From contig CM050650.1 of the NCBI GenBank assembly GCA_027574665.1, forward strand, positions 101,281,086 to 101,345,085: 64,000 nucleotides of DNA, given 5' to 3'. This DNA is from Rhynochetos jubatus. Taxonomy: Eukaryota; Chordata; Aves; Eurypygiformes; Rhynochetidae. Within the stretch, counting starts at the first letter, position 1, and each line of letters begins with the position of its first letter. A program made the position numbers and the translations under genes. Positions 1 to 14,800 of this stretch are shown here, one piece after another. The notes under the pieces are model-generated. The model searched no databases. It was given only the letters and a program-made list of their open reading frames with translations, and was not told the DNA's origin.

Positions 1-1890
1 CTTAACTATACAGACAAGGGGGAAAAAACCAAAGGACACAGTAATTTATCCAAGAAGATCTGTGCCTGAATTGTGATCTAGGAATCGTATTTTATGAGGC
101 CCAAGTCAATATTTTCTATACTGAGTTACATTATTCTTTTATATTTTTAAGGGTTTTGCTTAATATGGGGTAGAAAACGTAGGTGATTGATTATCTTTTT
201 TATACATGTATATAAGCTTAGAAATAGAAAATTCTTAGTCTGCATTTATTCTGATCTTAATCTAAGTCACTGATTCCACAGACCTCTACTTAAATCTAAT
301 AAAGATTAGATTACATTCATAAGGAATCCTAATATTCATGCCTAAATATCTGAATTCCATAGGAAAAACCCCACATATTAATTTTTAAGGGGAAAATAAT
401 TAAATAATAGATATATGTCCAGTAAGCATTTAATTTATGGGAGAAAATGAGGTAAACAAAGTTAACAAAAATTGAAATGGCAATTTTTTTATTAAGATGG
501 GCTAAATTTCTTCCTGACTTTCCTGTGCTCTGAGGTCTGCTAGGAAAGAAGAATATACTCAGAAGATCATAATTTTTCCCTAGTTATGGAAAGTTTCTTT
601 GCAGTGTGACTCAGAGCTTTGAAGTTCATATATTCAATCTTTTCTTTTATACATATATTCACTCTTAAAGCTAAGGCTATATCCGAAAAGTAACTGCTGT
701 TACAATGCTAGGAGCCCTGGTGCCTAACTTCCAAATATCTGATCCCAAAATATGAAACTAGAGGTCTGTGATAAGCTTTATTTCTTGTTGGGGAAAACCT
801 AGGCATCTTGGAATAGAATCATAAATAAGCACCGAGCCACTGGTTTGTAGCAGAAGATACAATACTCCCTCTACCTTCCTTTTCTAGGAGAGAAATATTT
901 CACTCAGCCCGATGAGAAGGAAACAATTCTTTCCTCTGAGATTCCATCTTTCTAGCTATCATCTTCTCTTCCTAAACTGTGAGACAAGGCATTGTAATTT
1001 TAATTTTAAAATATAATAACACAAAGGGTTTTATCTGGCTTTCATGCTCAGAAGTGCAACACAGTTGTGGATACAGCACCCTCGTTGCTCCAGTACCTAC
1101 AGCTCTTAGGACAGAGGGAACAGACCAGAAAGGTACTGCCTCTGATAGCACTTCTTTACTAGCCAAAATAGAGACAGGCAATATTCATGCCTCCTTGTAA
1201 TATAGATTCAGTGAATATGCCTACACACCAAACTGCATGAAAAACTCAGTCCAAGGTTGACCATTCTTTGCTCAGATGGCACATGGTCTCCTGTCTGGTG
1301 ATGACTGTAGTTCCTACTCCTAAACCTTCATGTTATACTTTATGTGGTTCAGGCTGATGTGAAATACTCCTAATCTTCCAGTCCAAGCAAGTTTTACTCA
1401 GAGTGAACTTTGCAGTGTGAACATGACCAATGAAAACATGGGTGGCCTTAGTTTGGTTACAGTTCTGAATGGACTCATCTACTGTAGTATTTGTAGTCAG
1501 TGTGGAGGGGTTCATGTGCATGGGGGAGATGCAGTCTGAAGGCAAGGCACTCCCAGGAACTTGGGTCAAGTACATTTTCTGAGTCTGCCTCCTCTCACAT
1601 CAATCCTGATCATAAACATTGGTAGGGACAGGGAACACAGCTTTCCTTCAGGGCATTTCACTTACTTAGATGAATACAATTCAAGACTGATGTGGATTTT
1701 TTTGGAGAGAATAATGGTATCCTACTAATCTGGTGGGGTTTCATGGAAAGTTTTGGGATCTAAAACATCATATCAGTACTTTTTTACACTTTATGTAGAA
1801 GTCTCTGAAAGAGCTCAAGCATCATAGAGTTTAGGTGCTTCCAGGCTGAGGCAGAAATAGTTTTCAGCGTATGGATTTGGGGACTTCTGT
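1..1890. other. AT-rich non-coding sequence
   Basis: No gene is recognised here. Short open frames (for example 979-1200 on plus and 1333-1575 on minus) are under 85 codons, match nothing I recognise and have no splice-site pair around them. Composition is AT-rich and CpG-poor, as expected for intergenic or deep intronic bird DNA. Confidence 0.6.
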
Positions 1891-2130
1891 TCCAGTTAAG
1901 CCCTAACCTTGTTTTCAGCAAGGAAGTCAGGACTGTGGGACAAGGCCCGCAGTGCCACGGCCATGCAGCATGATGAGCCCAGTGGGGTGGCCAGGGATGT
2001 AGGCAGAGGGGCTGGGAGGCCAGTGGGGAGGCCAGCAGCTGAGAAGGCTGGTGGGGAAGTTGGCTCCTGTCCTCCCTCTCTGTTATGAGATGCAGTCAGA
2101 GGGAGTCCTGCAGGTGTGACTGATGTCTAA
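1891..2130. other. GC-richer, CpG-poor patch with GGCCAG-type repeats
   Basis: This patch is clearly richer in G than its surroundings. It repeats short words such as GGCCAGTGGGG and GGCCAG with TGGGGAGG or TGGGGTGG variants, so it may be a decayed minisatellite. CpG is scarce, which argues against an active CpG-island promoter. No coding frame, splice pair or known repeat family is recognised. Confidence 0.4.
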
Positions 2131-5100
2131 GACAGGGGCCCCATTCTTATTAGTCCACTTTGCTTTTGACTTTACTATAGCTACAACTGGAGTTTTTGAA
2201 ATTATTTTTCTCAGGCATGAAGAAGTACATTTTAAATTTTCTGATTAGATACTGAGTAGTCTTTTTCTGAACCAAAAAGAAATCCAGGTTAACATCTTGC
2301 AGAACTGTTTTTATGGAACAGTGACAGCAAAAACTGTTTCTTGAAAAGAAGAAAATGAGTACATTTACTTGATGCAGGGTGTTATAGCTGAGTAGAGAAA
2401 AAAGCATACTATTTTCTATTTACCATTTCTTTATGTATTTATTTTGTTAACACTGAAGTCAAGCAAAATATTTTATTTTTCTTTATAAATGTCTTGAGAA
2501 TATCACCTATGGCAGACATCTTATTAATCATTTGCTGCTTAAAACACACAGGTTTAGAGATCTGACTTAGCTATTTATATAAAAAGAAGCAAATGATTTT
2601 CAGGTCATGCTCCCAAACTATATTTACTTAAAAAAGGAAGTTGATAAATTGTTTACTGTGGCAAGACAGCATAAATTTTAAATCAGATTTCAAATGAAGA
2701 GATATATTGCTTATGTGACAGCCTTCCTTGTTTTTCCCAGTTAAAATTCTTTCAGAAATAAGCGGCTGAAAACATTCTAAAACCTTACCATCTTTATTAG
2801 TTTACTTTACGTAGCAAAGTTTTTAAGCTTTTGTAACTCATAAAAGCAAAGATATCTCCACGGATTTGTCTAGGATCCAGAAGGTGATAAAATCTTACAG
2901 TAGTTCAGCATGTCAGATTTTCCATAATTTTGAAAACATGATTGATCACAGACAAAGATTTGCAGTGTGTTTCGCATGGCCTATTCCATGTATAAAATAT
3001 GATTTTAGATATGACTTAAATTACTTCCAAATTTTCTTGACTATTCCTATTGTTGGGAACAATTCCAACAGTTTCAGACACATTGTATTCATATCAAATA
3101 TGCAGCTTTTCAGTTTGAGAAAAAAACCACCCTAAAAGCTTGAAATGGAGCTATTGCTTGCCTTCAGAAAGTACCCCTACGACCCTGTCTATTTTCCATT
3201 ATTGATTTTATTAGGCTAACAGGACTCCGCTGATTATTATTTGACACACTGGGACAGATATCTAACAATCAGGAAGTACAAAAGGTGAGATTCCGGAGGG
3301 AAAAGTATGATTATACAACTTGTTACTTTTTCATACACATTTAAAAGTTCACTTACTGGATAACAAAGGAAAAAACCTTTTGACTGTTCTCTACAGAGAA
3401 CAGGAACCATGTCCTGTGGAGCTCAGCGGAGAGCAAAGTAAATTTTTTAAAGGTAGTATTTAACGGTTACAAAATATTAATCCTTTCGGGTGACTTAGGA
3501 ATCAAAATCTTATTTTCAAAGTGACTTGGACATTTAGAGTAAGTCCCATTAAAGGATTCAGGTGCTACAATGAGTAGAATCAAAATACTCTTCCCAGGCC
3601 CCAGACTCCCTACACTTATGTAGGGAGCATTAGATGCCTGGGAACAGAGTCCCAAACAGCAGCAGACTGAACGGGCAGCATCCAGCAATTAGGGAATATT
3701 TTGGTCCCTCAGAACACTGGAGAATCACACATCCTTTTCTGCAAGTCAGCTACAGAAGCCTCCCCTGTGTCAGGGTGCCTAAATGTTTTCTTTACAGAAA
3801 GCTAGCCAAGGTCACTTTTTAAAGGACTAGTGCCAGAAGAGGAGAGAGTAATACCATGGCCTTTGTACAATGTTGAATGGTTGCAACATACTCCAAATGT
3901 AATTTCTTTTTGACACAACAGGAGATTTATATCTATACTTGTTATTCATTTAGAAGTTGTTCTAACCATTAATCTCAGGCATGTGGGTTGTGCTTCTTGC
4001 CAAAACATTTACACTGTGCAGAAAAGAATTCAGGATACCGTGGGTCAGTGAGTTGCATCTATCAGCAAGAATTTTGGGAACTCATGTGGTAAAGACCTTT
4101 ATTTTAACAAACAGTTATGGCTCTAAAAGGAAAAAAAAGTCTTGGCAGAAGGACTGATTCTTAGACTTTATTATTCCTAAATAAATGTCCAGATTACCAG
4201 ATTATAGTTTCATGTGTCATGCACTTTCCCAGTGGAGGACTGTTTATGTATGCCATAAGAATTAAGACAACTTCAAAAGAAAAGCTGAAAACAGACATTG
4301 GGTTTAGGATGCCCCTAAAATGAGGAGATGTGAATTTGAATACCTTTGTCAAAGGGCTAATGTCCCGGCTGAATAGCGTGTCAACACCAGTAATACCTAA
4401 GTAAACGATGGCCTAAGGGGAGAAACTGGCTTATTTTGTGCACAGTCTGATCTGTGGAAATGTTGTAAAACCGCTAGTTAGATAAGATCTTTCACATAAC
4501 ATAGGTGGAGAAAGATCTTCTTTCTACATTCTTGATTATTAGGCTTTGAGATGGTCAATAGTAAAATGCTTTTGAATTTGCCCAGAAGCAGATCAGTATG
4601 TACCTGGGGTACTCACATGTGGAAAACACGGTGCTTAGAAGTGAGGTTGTAGCAGACTAATCCTTTGCCCTCATGCTAGTGATTAAGTCACTTTGTGGAG
4701 TTGCTCTTTTGATGCTCTAATAACTTTCACGTGGCCTTTAGAAGTTTTATTTCTTGTGACGCTTTGTTTTCTAAATACTATTTCTTTTACCCCTACCCAT
4801 TGTTATTTATTCTATTTTTATATATCAGCCTAAGTAGTTACTAAATCAAAATACTGACATCTTACCACCATGTTCATGGGTGTTAATATTGCACATTATT
4901 GGATGTGATGAAGAATAATCAGGTCAGTTTACCTCAGCGAATAAATATTACCTAATAACAATGGCCTGCTTGATATACATAGTTTTTTTTGAAATCTACC
5001 TCCTCTGCATTACCTTGGTTTTGAGTGTAAGTATTCTAGGGATGTAAACTAATCAGCCTATATTTACATTCTTAACGGAATATTTCTAGTTTGGAAGTTA

Positions 5101-6475
5101 AAGTTGATAGTATGGTTTTGCAGTGTGAATACTCACAGCATTCTCAGAAACCGCCCATTAGTGAAGCTGAGGCAACTGAATACCTTAGTTCACTCCAGAT
5201 ATGAGGTTGTAAATCAGTCCGGTTCAGCTTCTCTCAGGAGCCGGTGTGAGTACACACAGGATTGTGATAACTTGGCTGATGTGGGAGTGATTTGTTAAGT
5301 TACTGTAACTTAATCAACTGTTCACTTCTCAGGTTGCAGAATGATCACGGCATTGTGTTTATCCCCTTACCTTGTGTTAAGTGCCATCAACGAGAGCAAA
5401 GTATCGTTATTGCACATACGGTAACTTAGTTTTTTGTATCTGACTTCTTAGCTGAAGTTATTTAAATGCAGTTAGGCAGATTTCTTTGGGCACACTTCGA
5501 TACTTCATGTTGCATTCATGCAGCCTTATGGAAGCCCTGGCATGGAATCTTAGGCTCCTGTGACATGACACACAGCAGAGGAATAAAAAGCCTAAGCAGA
5601 AATGCAAAATGGCAGCTTCTACAGCACAAGTTATCACGTGATTTTAGCAGGAATATATTTTAAAATCCTTTCACAAATTCAAGGTTGTTTTTTTTTTTTT
5701 TGGTCTCCACATTGTGATTCTTGGCACCAGTTGTTACACTACCTAATACTGGAAAGACAAAAGTGTCACCACACTGATTCAAGTTTTCTGGAGCACAGCC
5801 TTTCTTCTACGTAGAAAAATCATTGATGCTTTCATTCCAGTTTCCTCCCTCTAGCTGAAGAAACAATGGCCTTGAGGAGCGTGACTCTGATCTGCACGGT
5901 GAAGATCTGTACGCTTACCGCTAATTACTGTCTTTGTAATTCCTGACCGTACTAGACTTGCCAACAAGTGAATTACAGTCTTTTGAGTACATTAATATCT
6001 ATAAGCTAGCCCTCCAGCTTGCAGGGTCAGTAGAAATGGTAGGGATAGTAACTTACCAAACACTCCCATTAAGTGAACGGTGCTGATTGTCTTGTATGCT
6101 TCTCTTGTATTAACCCTTCAATCACTTTGACAAGTACATTTGAACTGAAGGAGGGAGATGATTTTGACAGTTTTACACAGAACAATGGTGTAGAAAATCT
6201 AAGACTGCCAGAAATAAAAAGCAGGATGTAGTAATGATGCTCTGGTTTTATAACATCTCTTAAAAGAAACAAAGGGTGATCATGTCTTTTTTTTTGTTCA
6301 TTGTTCTGAATACATTACCAGGCTGCTGTTGATTTTTCTGCACTGATAATACATGCAGTAATTTTTGCCCTAACTGTTGTCATTGTGCTAGGGTTTACAC
6401 TAGGTGGACTCGTTGGAAGTAGCTCTTTAATTGAAGACTTGCTTCACTGTGATTTTATTTTACATTCTTTTTAGC
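2131..6475. other. AT-rich non-coding sequence
   Basis: No gene or known repeat is recognised. Open frames at 2150-2407 (minus), 2866-3135 (plus) and 3467-3688 (minus) are below 90 codons and lysine-, phenylalanine- or serine-rich, as chance frames in AT-rich DNA are. A 14-base T run lies at 5688-5701. Confidence 0.6.
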
Positions 6476-6555
6476 AGCACTGTTCATAAGGAATTCAGTT
6501 AGTATTCATTGTAATAGCACTGATCATAAAGAATTCATTTGATATTTATATGGAT
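6476..6555 (+). repeat. Two-copy direct repeat, 40-base period
   Basis: Two adjacent diverged copies start with AGCACTGTTCATAAGGAATT at 6476 and AGCACTGATCATAAAGAATT at 6516. The second half of each copy (attcagttagtattcat versus attcatttgatatttat) is also alignable. This is a local tandem duplication of 40 bases that has since accumulated substitutions. No function is implied. Confidence 0.7.
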
Positions 6556-9500
6556 GTCACAGGTGTTTCCATAGGACTTATTCTAACTGCAATTTGAGGA
6601 TCATTTAATGGATACTTACACAAAGATTGGTTTTAAAAAGATCTCCTACCACTTCCCAGTTGACTGATTTAGCTTTGGCTATGTGGAAGTCGAGCTCAAA
6701 ATATGTGGGGGGTTGTGCACCAAGTTCTTTAACAAGAATAGGTTTCATTTTACATGACATTTTGTAGTACCCAGATTCTCAGTTCTGTATGTTTAGCAAT
6801 TGATCAGCCAGAGAGCTTCATGGAGGAGAGATCCATTTTCAGACATAGTCTTCACGCTTTTGCTGAGACTCAACAGTTACAAATATTTCTGGCATCACTT
6901 GCAATGACAGAACAGGATACTCAGAAGAAAATGTGAGGCTAAATTGTGCAAAGGTGGAAAAAAGGATATTTCTGACTAATGGTGGTTCAGAATGTACTAA
7001 AATTGTGTAGATTAAACACATTTATAATCAGACTATTAACAAAAAGATTCACAACTGCATTAATAAGTCATATTTCATTATCCTAACACAAAAGATACCT
7101 GGTATGAGACATTAATATGTGTAATAAAGCCTTCTGCATATGTATTATGAACAGCAGTGCTTTTAATATTAAAAGTGAATCCATACGGGTTATTTGACAT
7201 GTAAAATATTAACTTTTATAGCAAGAATGCAAATGAGAGTTTGAGCACTAATTATAGCTGCAGATCCCACTCAGGAATGAGGCTCTGTGTAACTAATGAT
7301 TTCAGCAAAAGGAAGGAATGGCCTGCTTCTCTCAAGAGGCAGCATTTCTTAGCTCCCTCTCCTGTCTCTGTAACCCTTCAAAATTCTCAGTGTGTCTCAG
7401 TACAGTACCTAATGCATGTGCCACTTCCAGGAACAGGCTTCCAAAGACAGGCTCCATGTTTTTATAGCTACTTTTATGTAACTGGCTCTAGAAAGGAGGA
7501 AAGGTTATTTTGTATTTATCCAGAACCATGTAATTGTAGGAGATACTCTATATAGGATTATTTTCATTGACTCTTCCCAATAACTTATTTCTATTTCTTC
7601 CATTAACAAGACAAAAGTGTTGGGTTTCGGTATAGGATGTTGTAATTGCTCTACCATGAATCTTTCACAGTATGTTTCCTCCGTCTGTTTTTTCCATGGA
7701 AGAATAAGATGTTCTTTTTTTTTTTTTTTTTTTTTCTACAAGCAAACCTACATTTTGTCATTATTATTTGCTTTCCCTGTGCAATCCTCTGACAAACTTG
7801 TATCCAGCTGAGATAGCTGTGATGACTCCTACCCATGTCTGTCGTTGTTATTCCTGAAATGGCCAGAGGCGTCACTGGAAAGCAAATTGGAGCTATTGTT
7901 AATTCTTGTCAAAGTAGTAGTATGGCTTTTTTCACGGTGGGTACCCGTGAGAAAACTTCTTACCTGAGCTACTTGCTACTTTTCTGTATGCACAAGTGCC
8001 AGGTTGTACTCGGCTGAAATAACCTCTAATGTGTTCATCTTTTTCTCGGTTTTATTATCCTTTATTGCAGAAAAGTTTAGATAAAGCATGCCTAAGAAAT
8101 AATTTTGTTAGAAATAGGATGACAAAACAATTATTGAATAGTACCATAGGTGTTTTAAACTATCATATAATTATCTTTTAATAATAACACACACATACAA
8201 TTAAAACTAGAATATTATTAATATTGTGATTTATCGCCAATCTGTAGCAGAAAGGAAGTAGTTTTACTAAAATTTAACACAGGAAATTTTAACCCAAGTT
8301 TCTCTGATCTGATCTAGTAAGTTCTCTTTCTTTCAGTGCTGCTAGCGCTGTTGAGCAAAGAGTTATGCAAACATTAAGGGTAGCAGGACTGCAGATGTTC
8401 ATAAAGGGGCACAAGTGTGGATATAATGCAAATTTCAAAGGATGTTGAATTTACAATACTCCTGGTTAATCAGATATAAGCGAGGAAGTGTCATAACTAC
8501 GTGAGTGACTCCTTCAGTATTTCTGAGATGCCCACTTCACCTGTGAGAATGGGAAAGGTCAAAATACTGCCTTCTTAATTCAGTTACTTTGGTAAATATC
8601 AGTAGTTTTTGAAATGTGACCCTCATTTCCAAGTGTCTTGCTGTACATTATTGGAAACACTCTTGTGATGTGTAAAACAACCGGCATGAGGACTTCTTTA
8701 TGAGCAAATTACTAAATCACCTTCCAGGCTGCAGTAATAAATCACTGCAAGGCTCATTAGTGTAATTTTCTAGACTTCATCAAGGTGCATCTACTACAGC
8801 TGCACAAATCCACGTGGCAATTTCACTACTAATAATGGTCTTGGCAAACAACTGAAGTCTGACTGAGTGTATACAATTTTGGCTAGATAATTAGATTTTT
8901 TGCTTCTAATATAATGTTCCTAATTTACTTCATGTCTATTTTTCTCTTGTTGCATTGAGAACTGTAAGAATTAAGAATAGGGAACTGATTGTTTCATTGA
9001 AAGAAAATTCTATGCATCTAAAAGATTAGTTCATGTATCTGTTATCAAAATCAGCAGATAACCTTTTGCTTTTCATTACTATTACTACTGTTATTATAAT
9101 TATAATTATTGTTATTGCTCTGAGGTGTGATAATCCTAACTCCACTAAAACAGATGGTCAAACTCTTCTTGCTTTTGCCCTCACTGACAGTGAGGTTAGG
9201 AAGAAATGAAAGAAATTTAACCAAGTTTTTGTTTTCCCTCAAACAATTAGGTTTTTATATATGGCTCAGCATATGGCAGGTCTGGCAGTAATATTCACTA
9301 TTCACTAGTTATATTTAATAATATTAAAATTTGAAATAATATTCAATATGATTCAATTTCTAATACATGATGATGTAAAAAGCTGAAAAATATTTTTTAG
9401 GTGGATTGATGGTTTAAGCTCTTTGTAGCCTTTCTATTCTCTAAAAAGTATAAAAATTGCTTATCAGGTGAAAGTTGATGTGGGCTCTAAGGGCAAGATT

Positions 9501-11788
9501 TTCAGAAGTTTTGATAGCCTGTGTTTTGAATTGCATTGTGTTAAGGTCTCTAAAACATCCCAAATGCTTAAGCATTGCTCTGGATATTCTTGCAAGTGAG
9601 GAACTTCAAACTCTCTCAAATTGTACATCCAAAAGTAAGATATTTGAAATTACAAATCACTGAGTTGGTTTTCTGAAAAGTATTCAGGGCCTTTAGACTA
9701 ATGGCCTAAAGTCAGATCTAATAATTTCTTAAAAAAAAAAATCTCAAATAAGTACACAAAACAAGTCAAATGTAATTAATACCAATACAAAGTCTATATT
9801 GATTTGTGCCATACTGGTTTAGGTTGCTAGGTATATAAAGAAAGTAGATTCCTAATCACTGTTTGAGATTGGTATTTGTTCAATTGTTTGGAGAAGTCTT
9901 CATCTCCAGACTGAGTTTGTTATCTAATATCAAGTGGCAAGTCTGCACGCACGATTGTTTTGTCAATATGAATTCAGTTCCTAGGGACTAGGATCTGCAA
10001 ACTGATTTTGAGTGTACAGATCAAATCCAGTGTAAATGTCCTATGTCTGAAAGACCATGCAAGATAAGCAAGCTTGTCATTTAAATATGAACACATAGTT
10101 TATTTAGTATTTATATGAATGTCAATATTTCTATATGAATTGCAAAGTTCATTACCATACCGAAACATTGTTAAATTGATATTCAGAGCTTGAATCATAA
10201 GAACGTGTAGGTTGGAAATATCTGACATTGTTTCAGAAGTGAGAAATGAATTTTTCCTCAGAATGGAGCAAGCACGTACACTGAACTTTGATACCATTAA
10301 ACCTTGCAATATTCTGTAGCCTATAAATAGTTAAGGTGTATGCTTCAATCCGTAGGCATCATCTGCTCACTTGCAGTGGGTCAAGTAATTTAGAAACATA
10401 ACCCTGAGAAATTTAACTCGGAGACCTACTTTTCAGTGGGAGACTTCTTTTGTTTTATAAACAGGCACATCAGTTACTGTATGATAGAGCCTGACACTGC
10501 CAGAAAATCTGTTGATTTCCTTCTAACTAGAAAGCATACAAATGCACATAGGTAAGTGGAAGCAGACACAGGAGCACAATATAAGCATGTGCACAGCAAT
10601 ACTAATGATGTTTCTGTAAAAATTGTGCTTTTGCTTCAAATCACTTCCTCTCATTTCACTTTCTACCAGTAGCAGTGGTGGTGTTGGCTGTAGTAGATCT
10701 ATACGTAGAAATCATATCATGCAGTATAGCCCCTTCTCTTCAATGCCCTTTTTTAAGCATCTTTCAGAATCAAACACATGAATCCTTACTAACCAAACTC
10801 TAGTGACTCTTGGAAATGGCTTCTTTCCACACCTGCAGGCCTCAAAAGCTGCATCAATCACTTCTCATGACTTTTCCCACTTGACCGTGATTGTGAGTCT
10901 ACTTTTCAATAGAGTTTGAATGTTACACTAAAGATCTGTGCATTGGTGCTGCAGCTTTACTTTTGATCTTTCTCTTCTTTCTTCCAGTGGGTACATATTC
11001 ACAGGAAGGTTGTAAATATGCCTTCTCATTTGTGGGGTATCAGCATGCCTATGTATTTCTGATGGGGTATTGTCAGAATGCCAGATCTTTGCCCAGCTGT
11101 GGGTTGAATTGGCAATTTCTTAGGAGCCTGAGTGATATGAATAAAATGAAGTATATTACAGCTGTTCTCATCTTAATACAGGGGAATAATCAGAGAAACT
11201 TGCAGCAGGTCCCAGCATGTGATCTCTCTGATCAAGATTGAGTATCACACGCTGAGATGTGAGATAGTCTGCATCTTCTTATTAGTAGTTTCAAAGCTTA
11301 GTTTCAAACTGAATCAAGGACTATCTGATCTTGCATTTACAATAAGCAGAACGGGGAGTCTGGAGATTAAGACACCATTCTCCATCCAGTCATGCACTCT
11401 TCTTGTCTATGAAGTCCTGTTGTACAGCATATTGTGATTTACAGCACTGAGATTTACCATGTCAGATTTTGGATGACCCGTTCGAGATTTTGCTCTCCTG
11501 ACTTCCAGAAGCACAGAGCAACATTTCAGCAAAAAATACCGAAGTCTAAAAAAAAAAAAAAAAAGCCTAGCTGTCTCAGGCTAGACATCTGTGAATGGAA
11601 GCAGCAAAAGAGTGGCTATTTAAAGCAAAGATGTTAAACTTATTCATCAGTTTTCTCATCTACAAAGGAAAGAAAAGAAAAAATATGCTTACATTCTCTG
11701 CAAGAATGTGGTTAAATCATATTGCTCTATGTTTATTTTATTACTTGTATCAATAGTGCTATGGAAGATTTATAGACATTTAAAACCA
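6556..11788. other. AT-rich non-coding sequence with simple runs
   Basis: No gene is recognised. A 21-base T run lies at 7715-7735, an imperfect TTA/ATT-type microsatellite at about 9075-9117 and a 17-base A run at 11,548-11,564. The frame at 7241-7555 (104 codons, plus) has no recognisable domain or exon boundaries. The stretch around 8690-8860 is unique-looking and rich in TAAT words. It could be a conserved non-coding element, but that cannot be judged without alignment. Confidence 0.55.
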
Positions 11789-11817
11789 GGGCGGGGGCAT
11801 GGGTGGGGTGGGGTGGG
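11789..11817 (+). other. Predicted G-quadruplex run
   Basis: Five G runs of 3 to 5 bases are separated by loops of one to three bases (GGG-C-GGGGG-CAT-GGG-T-GGGG-T-GGGG-T-GGG). This fits the usual G3+ N1-7 quadruplex rule on the plus strand. The GGGGTGGGG part also resembles KLF/Sp-type binding words. It is isolated in AT-rich DNA and no gene is visible beside it. Confidence 0.7.
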
Positions 11818-14800
11818 CATCTACTAGTAACACTTACGTGAAGGGTGTTTCCAACTTCGCAGTATTTCTTTTGCACCTATTTTTGTAATCGGTTACATGA
11901 GTCAGGTAGATGATACAAGGAGACACTGAGCAACAACAGAGCAAAGCAGTGATGTTGATAAAGGCAGATAAGCCGTACCAATTATCTCCAAGAAAAATAC
12001 ATACCTCAACAATGTTGACAAGCATGACTTTGCTTCCTAGTGGAAGACCTAAAATCACAGAAAGGAAACAACACATGAGATGTAAAGTGACTAGCTATGA
12101 CTTTGACAGTCAAGGAACAGTTTAGGAAGTTCAGTCCCAAACCGGAAAACAACAAAAAAAAATCTGAAGGCGTGTTAATAAAGTGTTATCTGCCATGTGA
12201 GAAATGCAGGTAATGTATCTATAAATAAACAGGGCTTTAATTTGTATATATAGCAGTACTTTTCCTCAAAGACAGCAAAGGTTCTGACACTTGAACAGAT
12301 GGAAGGGGCTTGGCTAGCAACAGACAGGGTCCTCGAATGAGAACAGGATTTTGCTGTTTATTATATTTCCCAGAAATGATGTTCAGAACAATGTAATCTG
12401 GAAGTATTTTGAAGTGACTCTTCCACAGCTGTGTTAGCTGATAGCATAGGACAGATGGTGCAACACAGTCCGGCATACAAGGGGCTTACTTCTTTCACAA
12501 CTTCATTAGCTAAGGGCTTTGAAAAGCAAGAGTGATGATGATATAAATCAGTGCAATCTTGTAGAATAGGTAAACAAAATGGGACAAGCTTTCTACCCCT
12601 GACTAGGTACCCCCTTTGAGCTGCTATGTCAGGGGAGGGAGAAGAAAGGAGAAGGGAGAGATCTCCTGAGTGAAATCTTTCTTCAGTACTGGCTTCTATT
12701 GAGTTTCATGCTGGGTAAGCTAATTGCCATGCCTAGCATTGCCTATCAACTTCCCTCAGGTGCTTGTGCAAAGAAAGGGGCAGGACAACTTCCAGTTTTT
12801 CAGTGTCAAAGTTGTGCTTACAAACCAAGTCATCAGCTACTTGCTTTGTTAACACACTCTTGTGTAGCAGTTAAAAGAACATCCTTACTGTCATACCTAC
12901 TGCAAGTAGCTAAAACAAAAGGATAAGTTGTCAAGCTGATAAAGTACTGCCACCCTAATTAGACAAATAAGTTGTTAGACCTCTGAAAGACATGATACAT
13001 CATGAATAGGGATATTTAAAATTACGTTATATCTAATTACTTTTTAATTTCTATTTGCATTTTAATGAAGATTGAGCTTAATGAGATAAATAGCAGAGAC
13101 ATTTCTATATCAAAAATATGCTTGAATTCTCTGTGTGTCAAGGATTAGATTTTCAGAAGTTTGGGGTACCTGAAGTAAGATAAGTGTTAAAAAATTCATT
13201 AGGCATATATCTAGCTTGAGTCTTCCCTTTGAATCTAGAAGGAATTTGAAAAAAAATAGTCAACTTGCATTCTCCTGGGTCAAAGTGCCTTCAGTGGAAT
13301 TTCTAGAAGTGATGAATGCAGGCAACAAAACTGAAAATCAATGGGAAACATGATCAGGCTTTAACAGTTTCCAAGACCAGATCCTCAGTGTATGAATATT
13401 ATCAGTATACATAAGTATATAAGTATATCAGTATATATAAGTATAACCCTTACATAACTTTGCATACTGTGTGAGAAAAGACTGACTTTTTTTTCCTTTT
13501 TTCAAAATGGCAAGAATTCTAAATGTCTTTATTGTCGTTGGCATTCTTATCTTAGCACAACAGCTCAATATAACAGAATTTACATATTTTAAATGGCTTA
13601 AAACTAATGAACTTCATTAAGACATATCATTTTCATTAAAGCATGATTAATTTGTCTTTATTTAGTTAGCATGCAGTGAACAGATGAATGTACTATATGG
13701 TAACTAGAACACTGCCGAAGGAACAGTAGCATAGATATATTTCTAAATGTTAACATATGTCTATGTACATTATGTTCATGTTCAGTTGGACTCTGGCCCT
13801 TGGTACTTTTGGGAACATACTTGTGTTGCACCTTCTCTTTCCTTTTATGGATTTCTAACAACATGCTCATTCTACATTAATAATCCTTTAAAAGCTCACT
13901 GTAACTTAATCATCCCGTAAAATAGAACATTTTCTTCTACAGGCTGCTTCTTGACATGGTCAGGCTGCCTATGCTGTAATCGATTTGTACCAAATTTCCC
14001 ATTTGGGTGATCTGATATAACTTACCCACACACTGTTAAACAGTCATTCAAGCACTGAGCATGTTACAGACAAGTGGTGCCATTCAGTGTCATCTTCTCA
14101 GCTATTAAAACAGCTTTAGAGGGAAGTGGGCTACAATAGGGTGGAGTCTACAGCTTCACTGGAACAAGACAAGGAAAAGGATTTTCAGTCATTCTGTAGT
14201 CATTACCTACAATTAGCAAAAGAGCAATTGCTTTTAGTCTCTAAGTAAAACATTTAGTACAAGTCCATACTGAAAATCTGAGTACCTCCAGTCCTGATCC
14301 TGCTCTTATTTTACAGATGCATATTAAATTCCCATTAGTCCTGTAGCAGAAGGTATTTCGCTGGCAAAGCTGCTGGCTATTCTCTTCTCCAAGCAGAGGA
14401 GAAGATATTGTTAAAATATGACAAGGTGTTCTTGAAAAGCAAACCAAACAAGAAGCACAATAAATTTTCTGTGGCAGCTCTTCTAACATAGTTAATCCAA
14501 TGGGAGGTAAATTAAGAGGTGGGAGCTGATCTTCTATGTAAATTCTTTATGTAAATATAACTTAAGACATTAAACCTCATTACAATTTATAAAGATTTCA
14601 CAAAAGGTCTCTCCCCATAATAAAAAATAGTTAATTGAAGTGTTTGAATGAATGCTACTTAAATCTAACCATGTTTATAAATTCTGAAGCATTCGGATCA
14701 TCCTATATTCAAATCTAGCCTGTAGTTATGCAAACTTGTAGTCTCCTAATTTAAATAAAACCACAAGTAGCATTTATCTACTTAGAGGTTCTGGAGTGAC

